Source: Stratiolaelaps scimitus (Eukaryota > Arthropoda > Arachnida > Mesostigmata > Laelapidae). Taken from it: DNA of 64,000 nt. This document shows positions 11,032-21,734 of this stretch, in pieces. The DNA is taken from positions 8,071,501 through 8,135,500 of the forward strand of contig JABWDB010000011.1 of NCBI GenBank assembly GCA_019614645.1, given 5' to 3'. Each line of letters begins with the position of its first letter. Position 1 is the first letter of the stretch. The position numbers and the translations under genes are program-made. The notes below the pieces were generated by a model that saw only the letters and a list, made by a program, of their open reading frames with translations, was not told the DNA's origin and did no database searches.

Positions 11032-11932
11032 TAGGGTGTGCAACTGCTGATATCCTGTACCCTGAGGGCTCATTCGGGTGCCACCATCTGTAGCAATTAA
11101 ATTGACCTCGAATTATTCTATGTCGCAGAGGAAGTGCAGGAGGGGGAGCCACTTAAGGGTGTTTCCAAGACGGCGGAGATACCGTGCTGGCCAGAGTTGC
11201 CCGATTCCTTTAACGTAAATCGCCCATCTTGTGATTTGTTGATGGACGCCAGTAGAGTAGAAGGTGAGGTCTCATATTGAGATCTGATCATTTCGTTATA
11301 AGCTGGCCCGGCGAGATAACCGGTGCGAGATCTTGGTACGCAGCGCATTCTACCAAAGCTTAAGCAGTTGAACAGGGTGTTCCGCATTGGTGATGATGGA
11401 CATCAAAAAATCGCCTCCGACAACCTCGAGCTATTGGCCCCAGTTCTGTAGTCTCATAGATGCGGTAGTTTACGGGACAATTCCGAAGGAGACAAATTGA
11501 ATAAGAAGTCATTACACTGATGGTCCGATTGGAGAAGTGTCATTCTTGTCCGCAGGATGAGATCGCAATTAACGGGTTTCTACATAATTATGTAGAGTAT
11601 ACTATGCTTTGTGCATCAACCCCTGCAATGTTACATAGTGGTACTGAGGACTGCCCTCGAAAGAAAGTTGAGGGTCAGATATGAACAAGAGGTTTATCTG
11701 AAGTACCAAGTGATTTGAACACAATATTGGTCCCCTAATGTTTAAGCATACTAAGCGTATCTCAAGACTGGATTTCATGGAAGCCGAACCCTTGCTCCTG
11801 GCGCGAATGCCAACTGCGCTCGAATCGAGTTGATGTCCCATGGATCTCACGCACAAATCTCCTAACACGAGATCATAGCCCAGGTATCTACTTTACGATG
11901 ATGTACAAGGCACTATCCACAAGCGTAATACA
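11032..11932. other. No gene seen
   Basis: Only short open frames on both strands with no recognisable domain; probably decayed repeat sequence. Confidence 0.4.
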
Positions 11933-12226
11933 GACCGAGCATTCCAGGTCAGGACCCCAACACGGAAGCCACAGTAGTCATAGGAGACTAAGGCAGCCGG
12001 CTATAGAACACTAGCCGGAGCAGTACACACCTTCCCCAGAGATCGAAGTAATGCCAAGCGTGCCGACTCTGGGGAAGAGATACACTCTCAGCAGAGGATG
12101 GTTTTAGCAGGCAGAGGCGTTTTGTCATCCACGTCAACCCTGCACTGAATCGGCCCACTTTCATGGAGATTGGAACGTCTCCGGTGGTGACCGTGCGTTT
12201 GAAGAAAATTTCCTCATCTAAAAAAA
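11933..12226 (+). repeat. Poly-A-tailed dispersed repeat, full-length copy
   Basis: About 290 bases ending in an A-run. It contains the inverted repeat CCGGCTA-(8 bases)-TAGCCGG near 12,000, which would form a 7-bp hairpin in RNA. Close copies are at 59.09 and 61.46 kb. I see no tRNA-type A/B boxes. It looks like a non-autonomous retroelement (SINE-like or the tail of a LINE) whose class I cannot assign. Confidence 0.75.
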
Positions 12227-12995
12227 TGCGTAATACAGAATCTTAGTTCGTTCGCGGCGTTCACGAGGGGGTTCAAAATAAGACAATATCGAGACGCAGT
12301 AATGTAGTATATGCATCCGAGGATATATAGTTATTATATTGTTACACTATAATGATTTACGATCTTCTATAGGTATATGTATGCGCATGTTTACACACAG
12401 AACATATATATATATATATATGTATATGTTTTAAATGGTCTATATATATATATATATATATATAGATTATGTATATATTAAATGAATATTATCCTGTATT
12501 ATATATATTTTCCAGCTTTTATGTATGTTATGTATAGTTATCCTTGTAGAGCTCGCGTGAATGTGACTGGAATGAAAGTAGTTCCTAGTGATATGAGCGG
12601 ATTTGTCAATAAGTAACCCTTTCTATACCTTGCGCCTATTATGGATTCAGTATGCAGCACATTGTATAATTTCTGCCACTTACTATGGCTGCTGCATCGT
12701 GCCCTCTGCGTTTGTGCCTTATCATTGTGAACACTCCTGTTCATAACGTCTCCATTTGCTGTTTCGCATTCACTCAACACAACAGGTGCAGCAAAAGCAC
12801 AGACAATACCACCAGTGCGGCATTGACAATACGCGAGCAATTCTAATTCTCGATACTCTACGAAGAATTTCATTATCGCCCATTGCCGTCCCGCACAAGC
12901 GAATCTAATAACAGGTGCAGACGGACGCTACTGCTGCAGAGGATTGGATATGACGATCAAAGATCGGTGGTTGCTGTTTCGGTCAACAGTACAAC
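12227..12995. other. TA microsatellites and leader of the 13.0 kb receptor
   Basis: TA tracts at 12,407-12,466 are followed by non-coding sequence up to the receptor start. The promoter block of the main subfamily is absent, so this receptor probably uses a different promoter. Confidence 0.5.
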
Positions 12996-14036
12996 ATGTT
13001 TAACCTGCTGGAGACACTGCTGCGTTGCAATGGAGTGTCGATTGGTCGTCCGTTGAACAAGACGCTGGTCTCGGTCACGTTACTGGGACAGGCGGTCTCG
13101 ACCGTTTCCACAGTGTTTTTTAGCCTGCATATGACCGACTATGTCACCCGACCCGTCGTCCATATTCAGATCCACTCACTATCCTATTGCGTCGATATCG
13201 CGATAACCACCCTGCTGTATCGATGGCTTGTGCGAAATCACCGACAGGTGAGAGAGCGAATTCGTCATTTGACAATCGGCGATCAGATTTGGACCATGGT
13301 CATATTGGCAATGCTAATGCCGATCAGCTATAGCGGCTTTAAATCGATGCTCAACGAGGCGAACCCGCTAACGCGGATGATCGGAACATATCCGCCGTTG
13401 GTGCTTGAGGGCGTGTACTTCTACGCGACTCTCATGCCCTCGATGGCAATCAAGATTTTAATTAGTCGGCTGTTGCTGTCAGTCGAGGATGAGCTTGGGA
13501 ACATCGTTGACGGCGACGACCGCCCGATAGATGGTTTATGCCACGCCGTGGACGCTTGTCTTCTAGGAGCTAATGAACTGCTCGCGTCACCCCTGCGCCT
13601 CATTCATATTAACTATATAATGTGGATCATAGGACAGTTCGCTGGCGAGATGCCGGCCTCATTGTGCGCTACTAGCACGTTCGTCTTTATGCTGTTTTGC
13701 TCGGTGTCGTCGACAGCTCTCTTTGTCGTGGTCGACTATCGAGGGATCGGTATCGATGTTCACCTGGTTCGGCTCCGACGTCGGATTCGCCAACGACGCC
13801 TGCTTGACATGAGGACAGTTGTCGACTTGAAGAGCTGGACCCCGGCTAGCCTGCTACTTCAGCAAAGCACTTCTCTAGGGATCTTGTTTTACGGACATAA
13901 CATACTGACATGGAGAAACATTGTGGCTTTTCTCAGCGTTTGCTGGAGCGGTGGATTCATGATATATCAGATGGCTTTGCAGCACGCAATGTCCAACTGG
14001 GATAGGTTCTGCTTGCCAAATCCGAACGGCACGTGA
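12996..14036 (+). CDS. Gustatory-receptor-like 7TM chemoreceptor (divergent subfamily)
   Basis: Single-exon gene, 346 residues, starting at ATG 12996 (context CAACATG). It keeps the same order of hydrophobic segments and the same C-terminal signature as its neighbours: TSLGILFYGHNILTWRN, then a final helix with IYQMALQHA. The basic cytoplasmic block (RLRRRIRQRR) is present. Outside these blocks it differs strongly from the 9.45 kb type. Its nearest relatives in the window are the pseudogenes at 7.6 and 38.1 kb(-) and the partial gene at 63.56 kb. No breaks are seen. The role as a ligand-gated sensory receptor is inferred from the family; the ligand is unknown. Confidence 0.72.
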   Translation: MFNLLETLLRCNGVSIGRPLNKTLVSVTLLGQAVSTVSTVFFSLHMTDYVTRPVVHIQIHSLSYCVDIAITTLLYRWLVRNHRQVRERIRHLTIGDQIWTMVILAMLMPISYSGFKSMLNEANPLTRMIGTYPPLVLEGVYFYATLMPSMAIKILISRLLLSVEDELGNIVDGDDRPIDGLCHAVDACLLGANELLASPLRLIHINYIMWIIGQFAGEMPASLCATSTFVFMLFCSVSSTALFVVVDYRGIGIDVHLVRLRRRIRQRRLLDMRTVVDLKSWTPASLLLQQSTSLGILFYGHNILTWRNIVAFLSVCWSGGFMIYQMALQHAMSNWDRFCLPNPNGT

Positions 14037-14642
14037 CTCGGTTCGACTAAGACAAACAGCGAATCTCGATAAAGCGTGTGTCGCATGGAGCCCATAGACA
14101 CGTACAAGAAGGCACACCCATTTTCATGCTAACCATTCTGAAATATAGATAACTGCACAGATGGATTCCACATGAAGGACTTCCTAGGTTACAGCCAGCA
14201 ATCAGGTAACGACCACCTACTGCTAATTTTCGCCTCTGTTCGATAGGAACGAGATGCTCAAATAACTTATACCACTCATTTACTGGGTGGTCCCATAGGT
14301 CCGCAGTGTATTTTGAAGCGGGATTAGCTGAACTTCCGCCACGAACTTAGTCTGAGGCCTACATGCAGGATTTACCTTGAACCTCTTAAAAATAGATGTA
14401 TTTTACGTTCAGCGGGTACAATTAGCGCCCACTATTGTAATTCACTAAAAATGAAAATAAATATAATCATGCCAATAATCAAGGCTGTTATGATCGTTGC
14501 AAGGGTGCTCGATTTCCGTTGTCGATGTTATGCTGAGGAGTTACTCTGTAGCTCTGCTTAAAGCATCATATCTGAAACGTTGACGCCAATCCCAGATTCA
14601 GTGTTGAACAGTTTCGGTTCACTTATCGTTAGAGGAATTTGC
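14037..14642. other. Intergenic, includes a decayed receptor leader
   Basis: From about 14,500 (AGGGTGCTCGATTTCCGTTG) the sequence resembles the receptor 5' leader, but the TATA block is no longer recognisable. The rest shows nothing I can identify. Confidence 0.5.
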
Positions 14643-15612
14643 ATGCAGAATTGGCGTAACCCACTGTAACCTGTATTCCACAGGCTGAAATTGCTACGGC
14701 GAATATTTTGGTGTGCCGGCGTGTCGTTCGATGACTCCATCAACAGGTACCTCATTCTAATCGTGCTCTGTGGCTACATCGTCTCGTTAATCCACTGTGG
14801 CTACTTTGCCTCGTAGGATCCGAGTTTGTCACTCGTCATAGTTGCCTGCACTCTCTGCACAGTATTTCATCTATATTTGATCTCCTTGCAACGAACTGCG
14901 TGTATGTATGGTTCGTAAGACATCGTCGCTAATTATCGCTTTGGATTCTATGACGGGCCACAGATTAGCTATGGGTTCTATTTGCAGTGCCAATATTCCT
15001 TCGGCAGATGATATACGAACTTATGGTAATATACGAACGATGAAGACCTAGAAAACTCGTTCTGCCGCTCGTCTGGACTTTCTGTACCTGTCTTATCTCT
15101 ACACGGCGCAAATCCTTGGTATTGCCCTCAAGATACGGATTAGTCGTTTACTATTATCCATCCGGGGTGACTTTGCTAAAATCGTCGACACCGATGCCGA
15201 TCACGTTGTAAATTAGGTCCGTTGCCAAACGGCTAATCTCTACCTGGTCGATGCTGACAAGATGCTCTCACCCGTTCTCCGAACGGCACACGCCAATTAC
15301 GCCCTATGAGTCGTAGGGCGGTTGCCGGCGAGCTGCCTGGCGCCTCGTGTAAACCCGAGATGTTGCTGTTCATGCTGTGCTGCTCGATTTCCTCGACTGG
15401 CCTGATCTTTCTCATCGACTACCGGGGAGTCGGCATCGACGGACAGATTAAACCTCTCCGATGTCGCGTCCGCAAACAGCATCTTCGAGCGATCGCAGTG
15501 CTTATTGAGACCAACACCTAAATACCTGGCAGTCTCGTATTAGTCCGCAGCGTGTCCCTTGTTTTCCGAAATAATATCTTCACCGGCCGAAACGCCGTAG
15601 CATTTGCGAGGA
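14643..15612 (+). pseudogene. Chemoreceptor pseudogene, main subfamily
   Basis: The sequence aligns with the main-subfamily receptors from the MQNWR start through the IFWCAGVSFDDSINR block (about 14,697-14,750), the GDFAKIVDTDADH block (about 15,160-15,210) and the LPGASCKPEMLLFML-x-CSISS region (about 15,330-15,400). Several stop codons and frameshifts break it, beginning with a stop a few codons after the start. It ends abruptly within the last loop (after NAVAFAR, about 15,612), so the final helix is missing. Confidence 0.85.
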
Positions 15613-15665
15613 TCAAATTCTAATGATTGCCGGCTTGGAATACAACATCTCAGCACTGAAATAAA

Positions 15666-15780
15666 GGTAAAGGTTTATTGGTTTATTAAGGGAGCTGCAA
15701 TTGCTACAATGCTGAAGCTCTCTTATATGTCATCACGCGATGGGGACTCGAACCTGCGGCCTCCGGCTTCCGGGGGGTTT
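15666..15780 (-). mobile_element. tRNA-derived SINE, partial copy
   Basis: The reverse complement holds a B-box (AGGTTCGAGTCCCC) and the tail GCAATTGCAGC..AATAAACCAATAAACC seen in the copies at 19.98 and 39.91 kb. The head with the A-box is lost. Confidence 0.7.
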
Positions 15781-16200
15781 AAAATAAATGCTTTACGCTT
15801 CGTCGCGTTAGCGCTGGAGGGAACAGCATTCGTTTTTCTTTTATCTACAAGGACCTTGCGTATCACAGGGTCTTGTGGCAGTTCAGAAAGGAATCCGATG
15901 CACAACGGAAACAAGACATGTACGCTGTGCATCAAGCCTTTGTCGAGTCGTAGGAGTATATCCGAGATTAGGGACTTCCCGTGAGGGAAGTATAAACATG
16001 AGGGAAGTAAACATGAGGGAAGTATATTTCCTCCTTCATGTTTCAAGGATGTTACCTCGGGCACCCTCCCAGAAGGTGGAAGCGTTTGCGACGCTTGTTG
16101 AGGGTTCGCATAAAGTCGCAGTGTGTCTGCCTCGGGATATACATATATATATAGATATTAGGGGTGGAAATATGTATTGTTCGGTTTCGGCTAGAGAGAG
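15781..16200 (+). repeat. Receptor 3'-flank dispersed repeat
   Basis: The stretch (GGAACAGCATTCGTTTTTCTTTTATCTAC in part, then CGGAAACAAGACATGTACGC and GGTGTCTGCCTCGGGATATA) matches blocks at 19.59-19.9, 25.62-25.93 and, inverted, 31.8-32.0 kb. It ends in a short TA tract like the others. Confidence 0.7.
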
Positions 16201-16204
16201 ATAG

Positions 16205-16995
16205 AGAGAGAAAGATCGCCCTGATTGGAAAATGGCTGCTTGTAAGAGATTCCAAAGACTTACCTCTAAATGTAAAACTCGAGCGTGGAAAGAAATGATA
16301 GACGCCGTGAAGAGAAATGTATGAGAAATGTACCGCATTGTTACAGCCAAGCTCCGGAAACCACCCCCGAAGCTCTGGGGATGTTCTACAAGAGACCTTG
16401 ACAAGTCGCTTCCCGGAACAGATCTGGAGAGGTGACAACGAGTTTCTAGTCACCCCGGATGAAATTACGGAAGTGACGTTAGATGAGATGGAACGGGCTC
16501 GGATGCGGCTGACACCGGGCACGACCGGGGTTCCGCAGGACTCAATCCTCGGACCCATGCTTTGGAACCTCAACTATGACGGAGTTCTCTAGATCGAGGG
16601 TATGCCGAAAGGCGTGGCGATGATGGCGAGCTATCCTATTGTACAAGTCAGGTACTGACTGGATACGGCCAATCCCAGAGCTAAGTAGTTAGGACCAACA
16701 AAGCCAACTCCGATTCCTGCGTGTTAGTCGATTTGAGGAAGCCGGACGCCATGGAATATACAATTTTGCGCTAAGAGGCACTCAGGAAAGTAAGAGATGT
16801 GGGCGCCAGGAGAAACCGACCGATCAAGACGGTTGTTGACTACATGATGACTTCGACGGAGGCATGGAGGGAGGTTAGGACCTGGTTCGACACGATCATG
16901 GCACTTAAAGCGGCCAAGGAAACTCGAGGGGGGCAGTCTGGGAGGGGGAGGTAGGAGCGGACCCATGGGCCATGACGGTCTTGGCCTCACAACCT
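16205..16995 (+). mobile_element. LINE C (R1-like) RT relic
   Basis: A frame of about 91 codons (16,317-16,592) carries the region just before the RT core (TLDEMERARMRLTPG), then jumps by an internal deletion to GVPQDSILGPMLWN, the RT motif normally read as GVPQGS-LGP-LWN. The remainder is decayed. The closest copy is at 22.2-23.6 kb. Confidence 0.75.
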
Positions 16996-17069
16996 GTCCT
17001 CAAGGGCTTTCTAATGATTGTATATTCATAATCGCAGTCATAATCAATATTCGTCATAGAATAAAAGCC

Positions 17070-17420
17070 ACCTTAGACTAAAGAGATGATGTGGCCACAG
17101 AACACGATCAAAACGAACTACCTGTTGATGGTGTCATCGAGCGATACACCGAACCACCCCAGAATATTCACCTTACCAAATTCAACCTGTTCAGTGCAGG
17201 TGACAGTGGGGAACGCGAATTCTGCATGCTAATTTATTTGGTGAGGGAATCGAATCTGTTCAACTCTCAATCTGGGATTGGCGCTGACAGTTTAAGATAT
17301 TGAACACGACATGTTCAAGACGATAGTTATCAGCGACGTTCTTTTAAAACGAGAGGGGAATACTTAGGTGCGGACAATAGACATCGATATTCATATAATC
17401 GAATGCCGGCCTCGGCCTCA
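17070..17420 (-). pseudogene. Inverted receptor N-terminus plus promoter relic
   Basis: On the minus strand this reads a promoter block, a leader, an ATG at 17,227 and about 50 codons matching the receptor N-terminus (LSPVLHRLNLV.., WCGVSL-DDTINR..), ending near 17,070. It faces away from the gene at 17,722, and its promoter block is the reverse complement of that gene's promoter (17,470-17,560). The TATA box is changed (CACCTAAG). The same arrangement recurs at 23.69 and 27.73 kb. Confidence 0.85.
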
Positions 17421-17721
17421 CATCCTGTTCCCATCTGTTCTTTAATTATTCTATATTCATAATCAATATACGTCATCCGATTATATGAATATCGAAGTCT
17501 ATTGTCCGCATATAAGTGTTCCCTTCTCGTTTTAAGAGAACGTCGCTCATAACCGAGAGCTTTAGATGCATACAGCTATAATGGAGTTCGATTTCCGTTC
17601 AATGGAACTCTATGAACTTGCTCTGTAGCCCTGCATTCAGCAGCATGTGTTGAAGCGTTAGCGCCAATCCTGAGTCGAACAGCCTCTGAGTTGAACAGAT
17701 TCACTTGTTAGAGAAATTAGC
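17421..17721 (+). promoter_or_regulatory. Receptor promoter block with TATA box
   Basis: TATAAG at 17,511-17,516 lies within the conserved string ATCGAAGTCTATTGTCC, GCATATAAGTGTTCCCTTC. The start codon is 206 bases after the box. Together with the inverted copy on its left it makes a near-palindrome with a spacer of about 60 bases. Confidence 0.65.
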
Positions 17722-18804
17722 ATGCCGAATTCACGTCTTAGCCGTCACACACTGTCACCTGTATTGCACAGGTTGAATTTGGTACGGCGAATATTTTGGT
17801 GTGCCGGTGTGTCGTTCGATGACACCATCAACAAGTGCCTGGTTCTAATCGTGTTCTGTGGCCACATCATCTCTTTTATCTCTAGTGGCTACTTGATCTT
17901 CGTAAAATTCGACTTTGTTACTCGGCATAGTTACCAGCACTATCTGTACTGTATTTCATTTATCATTGATGTTCTCGCAACGAGCTACATGTACGTGTGG
18001 GTCCTAAGGCATCATCGCCAATTATCGCTTTGGATTCGATGGCGCGTCTCGGATCAGCTTTGGGCCCTACTTGTCGTGCCAATATTCCTTCGACAGACCT
18101 ATGATAATATAGGGATGATTATGGACTATGAAAACTCGTTCCGCAGCTCGTATGGACTTTCTGTATCGGTGTTGTCCGAAGTTTCGTATCTCTGCACGGC
18201 GCAAATTCTTGGTATGGCTCTCAAGATTTTAATTAGTCGTTTACTGTTATCGATCCAGGGTGACCTTGCTAAAATCGTCGACAATGATGACATTACAAAT
18301 GAGGTCCGTTGCCAAATGGCTAATCTTTACCTGGTCGATGCAGACAAGATGCTCTCACCCGTTCTCCAAGTGGTGCACGCTAACTATGCCCTATGGATCG
18401 TAGCACAGTTTGCCTGCGAGCTGCCTGGAACCTCCTGTAAACCCGAGATGCTACTGTTCATGCTCTGCTGTTCGATTTCCTCGACTGGCCTGATCTTTCT
18501 CATCGACCATCGGGGAGTCAGTATCGACGGACAGATGAAACGTCTCCGATGTAGGGTCCGCAAACAGCATCTTCGAGCGATGGCAGAGCTCATTGAAACC
18601 AAGACCTGCATACCTGGCAGTCTCGTATTGCTCCGCAGCGGCTCGTTGGGTGTTACATTTTTCGGAGAGAATATCTTCACTGGGCGAAACGTCGTAGCAT
18701 TTGTGAGCTTCTGTTGGAGCACTGGATTTGTGCTCTATCAGCTGGTGTTGCAGCACGCGAGCAACAATTGGAAGAAATACTGCGAGAATAACTTTACCTA
18801 CTAA
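17722..18804 (+). CDS. Gustatory-receptor-like 7TM chemoreceptor (main subfamily)
   Basis: Intact single-exon gene, 360 residues, starting MPNSRLSRHTLSP. Membrane segments and the C-terminal block (FFGENIFTGRNVVAF, then LYQLVLQHASNNW) match the 9451 gene. A small insertion in the N-terminus (LSRH) and loss of one residue pair before NDDITNE distinguish it. Its last 89 codons plus the 3' flank are duplicated in tandem at 19,050-19,584. Function as for the other receptors: membrane chemoreceptor, ligand unknown. Confidence 0.75.
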   Translation: MPNSRLSRHTLSPVLHRLNLVRRIFWCAGVSFDDTINKCLVLIVFCGHIISFISSGYLIFVKFDFVTRHSYQHYLYCISFIIDVLATSYMYVWVLRHHRQLSLWIRWRVSDQLWALLVVPIFLRQTYDNIGMIMDYENSFRSSYGLSVSVLSEVSYLCTAQILGMALKILISRLLLSIQGDLAKIVDNDDITNEVRCQMANLYLVDADKMLSPVLQVVHANYALWIVAQFACELPGTSCKPEMLLFMLCCSISSTGLIFLIDHRGVSIDGQMKRLRCRVRKQHLRAMAELIETKTCIPGSLVLLRSGSLGVTFFGENIFTGRNVVAFVSFCWSTGFVLYQLVLQHASNNWKKYCENNFTY

Positions 18805-19584
18805 TTTCTGGGTGTCGATAAGTAGGTAGTGCTAGGTAAGGCAGTAACGAAAGCAGTGCCGTGAACATTAAATATTTGCCGAAACTTGGCCCGGGAAATT
18901 TACTATTTGCTATATAAGGCAAAGTGGCATGTTCGTCGAAAAAGGCGATAGACAATAGGATTAGATCATATCGTGATAATCATAGGCGGCTTGGACTGCA
19001 ACTCTGAGATCAATTTTTTACGCGTCGTCGCTCGAGTACTTCCGAAAATGAGTCAGTATCGACGGACAGATGAAACGTCTCCGATGTAGGGTCCGCAAAC
19101 AGCATCTTCGAGCGATGGCAGAGCTCATTGAAACCAAGACCTGCATACCTGGCAGTCTCGTATTGCTCCGCAGCGGCTCGTTGGGTGTTACATTTTTCGG
19201 AGAGAATATCTTCACTGGGCGAAACGTCGTAGCATTTGTGAGCTTCTGTTGGAGCACTGGATTTGTGCTCTATCAGCTGGTGTTGCAGCACGCGAGCAAC
19301 AATTGGAAGAAATACTGCGAGAATAACTTTACCTACTAATTTCTGGGTGTCGATAAGTAGGTAGTGCTAGGTAAGGCAGTAACGAAAGCAGTGCCGTGAA
19401 CATTAAATATTTGCCGAAACTTGGCCCGGGAAATTTACTATTTGCTATATAAGGCAAAGTGGCATGTTCGTCGAAAAAGGCGATAGACAATAGGATTAGA
19501 TCATATCGTGATAATCATAGGCGGCTTGGACTGCAACTCTGAGATCAATTTTTTACGCGTCGTCGCTCGAGTACTTCCGAAAAT
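18515..19584 (+). repeat. 535-bp tandem duplication (receptor 3' end and flank)
   Basis: Unit 1 spans 18,515-19,049 and unit 2 spans 19,050-19,584. They look identical base for base by eye. The junction and the right end share the four bases GAGT, consistent with a microhomology- or slippage-based duplication. It must be very recent, or it is an assembly artefact. Confidence 0.9.
19050..19342 (+). pseudogene. Duplicated receptor 3' fragment
   Basis: An open frame from ATG 19,070 to the stop at 19,339 encodes the last 89 residues of the 17,722 receptor, from the basic block to the C-terminus. It lacks a promoter and the first six membrane helices, so it is not expected to make a working receptor on its own. 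Confidence 0.85.
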
Positions 19585-19975
19585 GAGTGCTGCAGGGAAC
19601 ATCATTCGTTTTTTTTATCTACACGGACATTGTGTATGACAAGATCTTGCGGTAGTTGCGAAAAGAGTCCGGAACAAGACATGGCCGTAGACGTATATGC
19701 GGGATCTGGGACCTCGCCGAAAACCTGGAAGGAACCCTATTTCTTCCTTTGTGTTTCAAGGATCGTACCTCGGGCATGTTCCCAGAAGGTGGAATCGTTC
19801 GCCACCCGTGCTGAGGGTTCGGATAAGGTCTCAGGGTGTCTGCCTCACTCAGACTCAGACTGCTGCTGTTCGGTTTACCCGAGAAATGTTGAGAACTTTA
19901 GGACAAAGTGCGGCCTCATAGAGCATAATGCCGTCCCCGACAGTCGCAAGAAGTCGCCGCCTTCTCGAGAGCTGT
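19585..19975 (+). repeat. Receptor 3'-flank dispersed repeat
   Basis: Same family as 15.78-16.2 and 25.62-25.93 kb, including the GGTGTCTGCCTC end, here without the TA tract. Confidence 0.7.
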
Positions 19976-19976
19976 A

Positions 19977-20120
19977 GGTAAAGGTACATGTTTATTGGTT
20001 TATTAAAGGAACTGCAATTTCACAATGCTCAAGTTCTCTTATAAGTTACGCAGCGGGACTCGAACCTGCGGCCTCTGGGTTTTTACAGCCAGAGACTTAG
20101 CCGTCCAAGCCACCGTGATG
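19977..20120 (-). mobile_element. tRNA-derived SINE, full copy
   Basis: Read on the minus strand: a tRNA-like head with A-box (GGTGGCTTGGACGGCTAAG), an anticodon arm with loop CTGTAAA, a B-box (GGTTCGAGTCC), then a tail GCATTGTGAAATTGCAGTTC.. AATAAACCAATAA. The acceptor stem does not pair, so it is a SINE rather than a tRNA gene. The tail matches the 3' end of LINE A (49,161-49,197), the likely source of its replication machinery. Confidence 0.8.
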
Positions 20121-21340
20121 ACAGGGTTCTATATTCTTCGCAGAGGACACGAATATTAGAGTCATGGCAGGCTGAGTTACGGGTGCAGCGACGCCGTAGT
20201 CTCTAGGAGGTATGGATTTGTCCTCCCGACTTTTGATATTAATTCCATATGGATAAGTACCGAGAGGTGTTTGATGTGAGAAGGGCTGGTCGCGACCCGC
20301 CAACGAAATAAGGAGAGGCGGGATTCTTTTTTTATGTTTCGCCTGGATTGGTTTATACAACCAATAGTATGGGATTCAGGTGAGCGTCCTTGGGATGGAA
20401 GTTATGATAAGCCGATTGTCCCGCTTCTTCCAATATCTCTTGGAGTCATGTAGTCCGATTGTGTAGTTCGTTCGAGAATTTGTTCAAATCATATTTGAAA
20501 TGTGGGGGTAGTGGGGCTCTTAAATTTTGTATGCAAATATTGTTAATAGGTATACAAAGAGGCAACGGGATCTACATTTTCGTACGCTTGGAAACTAGGG
20601 CTATGGAACGTCCTTTGAGAGGGGTCTAGTATTTTGGTGAATTTGATACTCCTCTTAACTAATGATACACGTTCAAGGGGAACAATTGCTGTTCAAGTTA
20701 TATGAATACATCCTATCCAAAGCTGACGTTTGATCATCTCGTAAGAAATAGCTTACTAATTGCAGGTCTAGAGGAGCCGCGCCTTATAGTAATGCGTCCT
20801 CTTTTGTTAATAAAAAGAACTTCCCCGTTGCGGGGATGCACGTGTTGAAGTTGCCTCCGAGGAATTGACATCGAGGAAACTCATCTCTCGCGTCTGCGGT
20901 GCAGGGGTAGGTTGAGTGTGCCTCACGATCTTCCTCTTCTTGTTTGCCTTTTATTCAATTACATGTGTTAATCGAATGTTTGAATCTGTCGGGTGATAAG
21001 GAGCGCCTCCAGAAGCGAAGATTTCCTCAATGTGCACACGTCTGTCAAGTGATTTTTTTTACTTACCTGAGAAATATTATTTAAAATAAATGCAAGTCAA
21101 GATAAATAAAGAAAAATACGAATTATAAATAATGCAATTGTCGACGTTGTGTTTCATTCTCCCCTAGTTATATCTATGGTAATAACTACACGTGGGAGGT
21201 ACATTTAATAATGTTTAGTTGTCGTCAATGTTAAACTCTGCCAATAGTCAATAAACCTCACGTAAATGAATGCTTGCAGCACCCACCCCATAAAAGCATG
21301 CTCAAAGTAATAACAGAATCTAATCACGCAACAGACGATT
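20110..21340 (+). repeat. Block D: ~1.2-kb dispersed repeat
   Basis: This segment recurs in part at 26.11-26.54 kb (+), and inverted at 30.55-31.69 and 34.55-35.85 kb. Its middle (20.68-20.95 kb) is the reverse complement of an endonuclease-domain scrap of LINE C. It therefore seems to be a composite repeat carried along when receptor units were duplicated. Confidence 0.75.
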
Positions 21341-21734
21341 GTGTACAAATCGAAGATCCAAAATGGCCGAGACACACCAATAATAATGTAATAATGATCA
21401 TGATACATCATATGGAAACATCGCACTAAATGTTAATTATTCGCACTGAAGTATAGTAGTACTCTTTGAATTATCATGTAAGGGGGTAGGAGGCTTGGGA
21501 TGTCTCCGCTAGTTGTAGGTCGGATCGTATTTAGCGCTACCAACGATTTGCCCTACTAGTGAGACCACATATTTCACTGTTGATCGCACGCGTAGAGTTT
21601 TGCGCGTCAATGATCTTTCGAGGATAAAAGTTGGGCGCCTCCAAGAGCGTGATCAATTCGAATCCTCTACGGGGTATTATTATTGTATTATATCACAAGT
21701 ATTATCCACAGGGAATTTGAAGGTTTTCTGAGGG
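21341..21734. other. No gene seen
   Basis: Short unrelated frames only; no repeat recognised. Confidence 0.4.

Noticed and set aside
19977..20120. A functional tRNA gene
   Set aside because: A and B boxes are present, but the acceptor stem does not pair and the copy has a LINE-like tail; it is a SINE.
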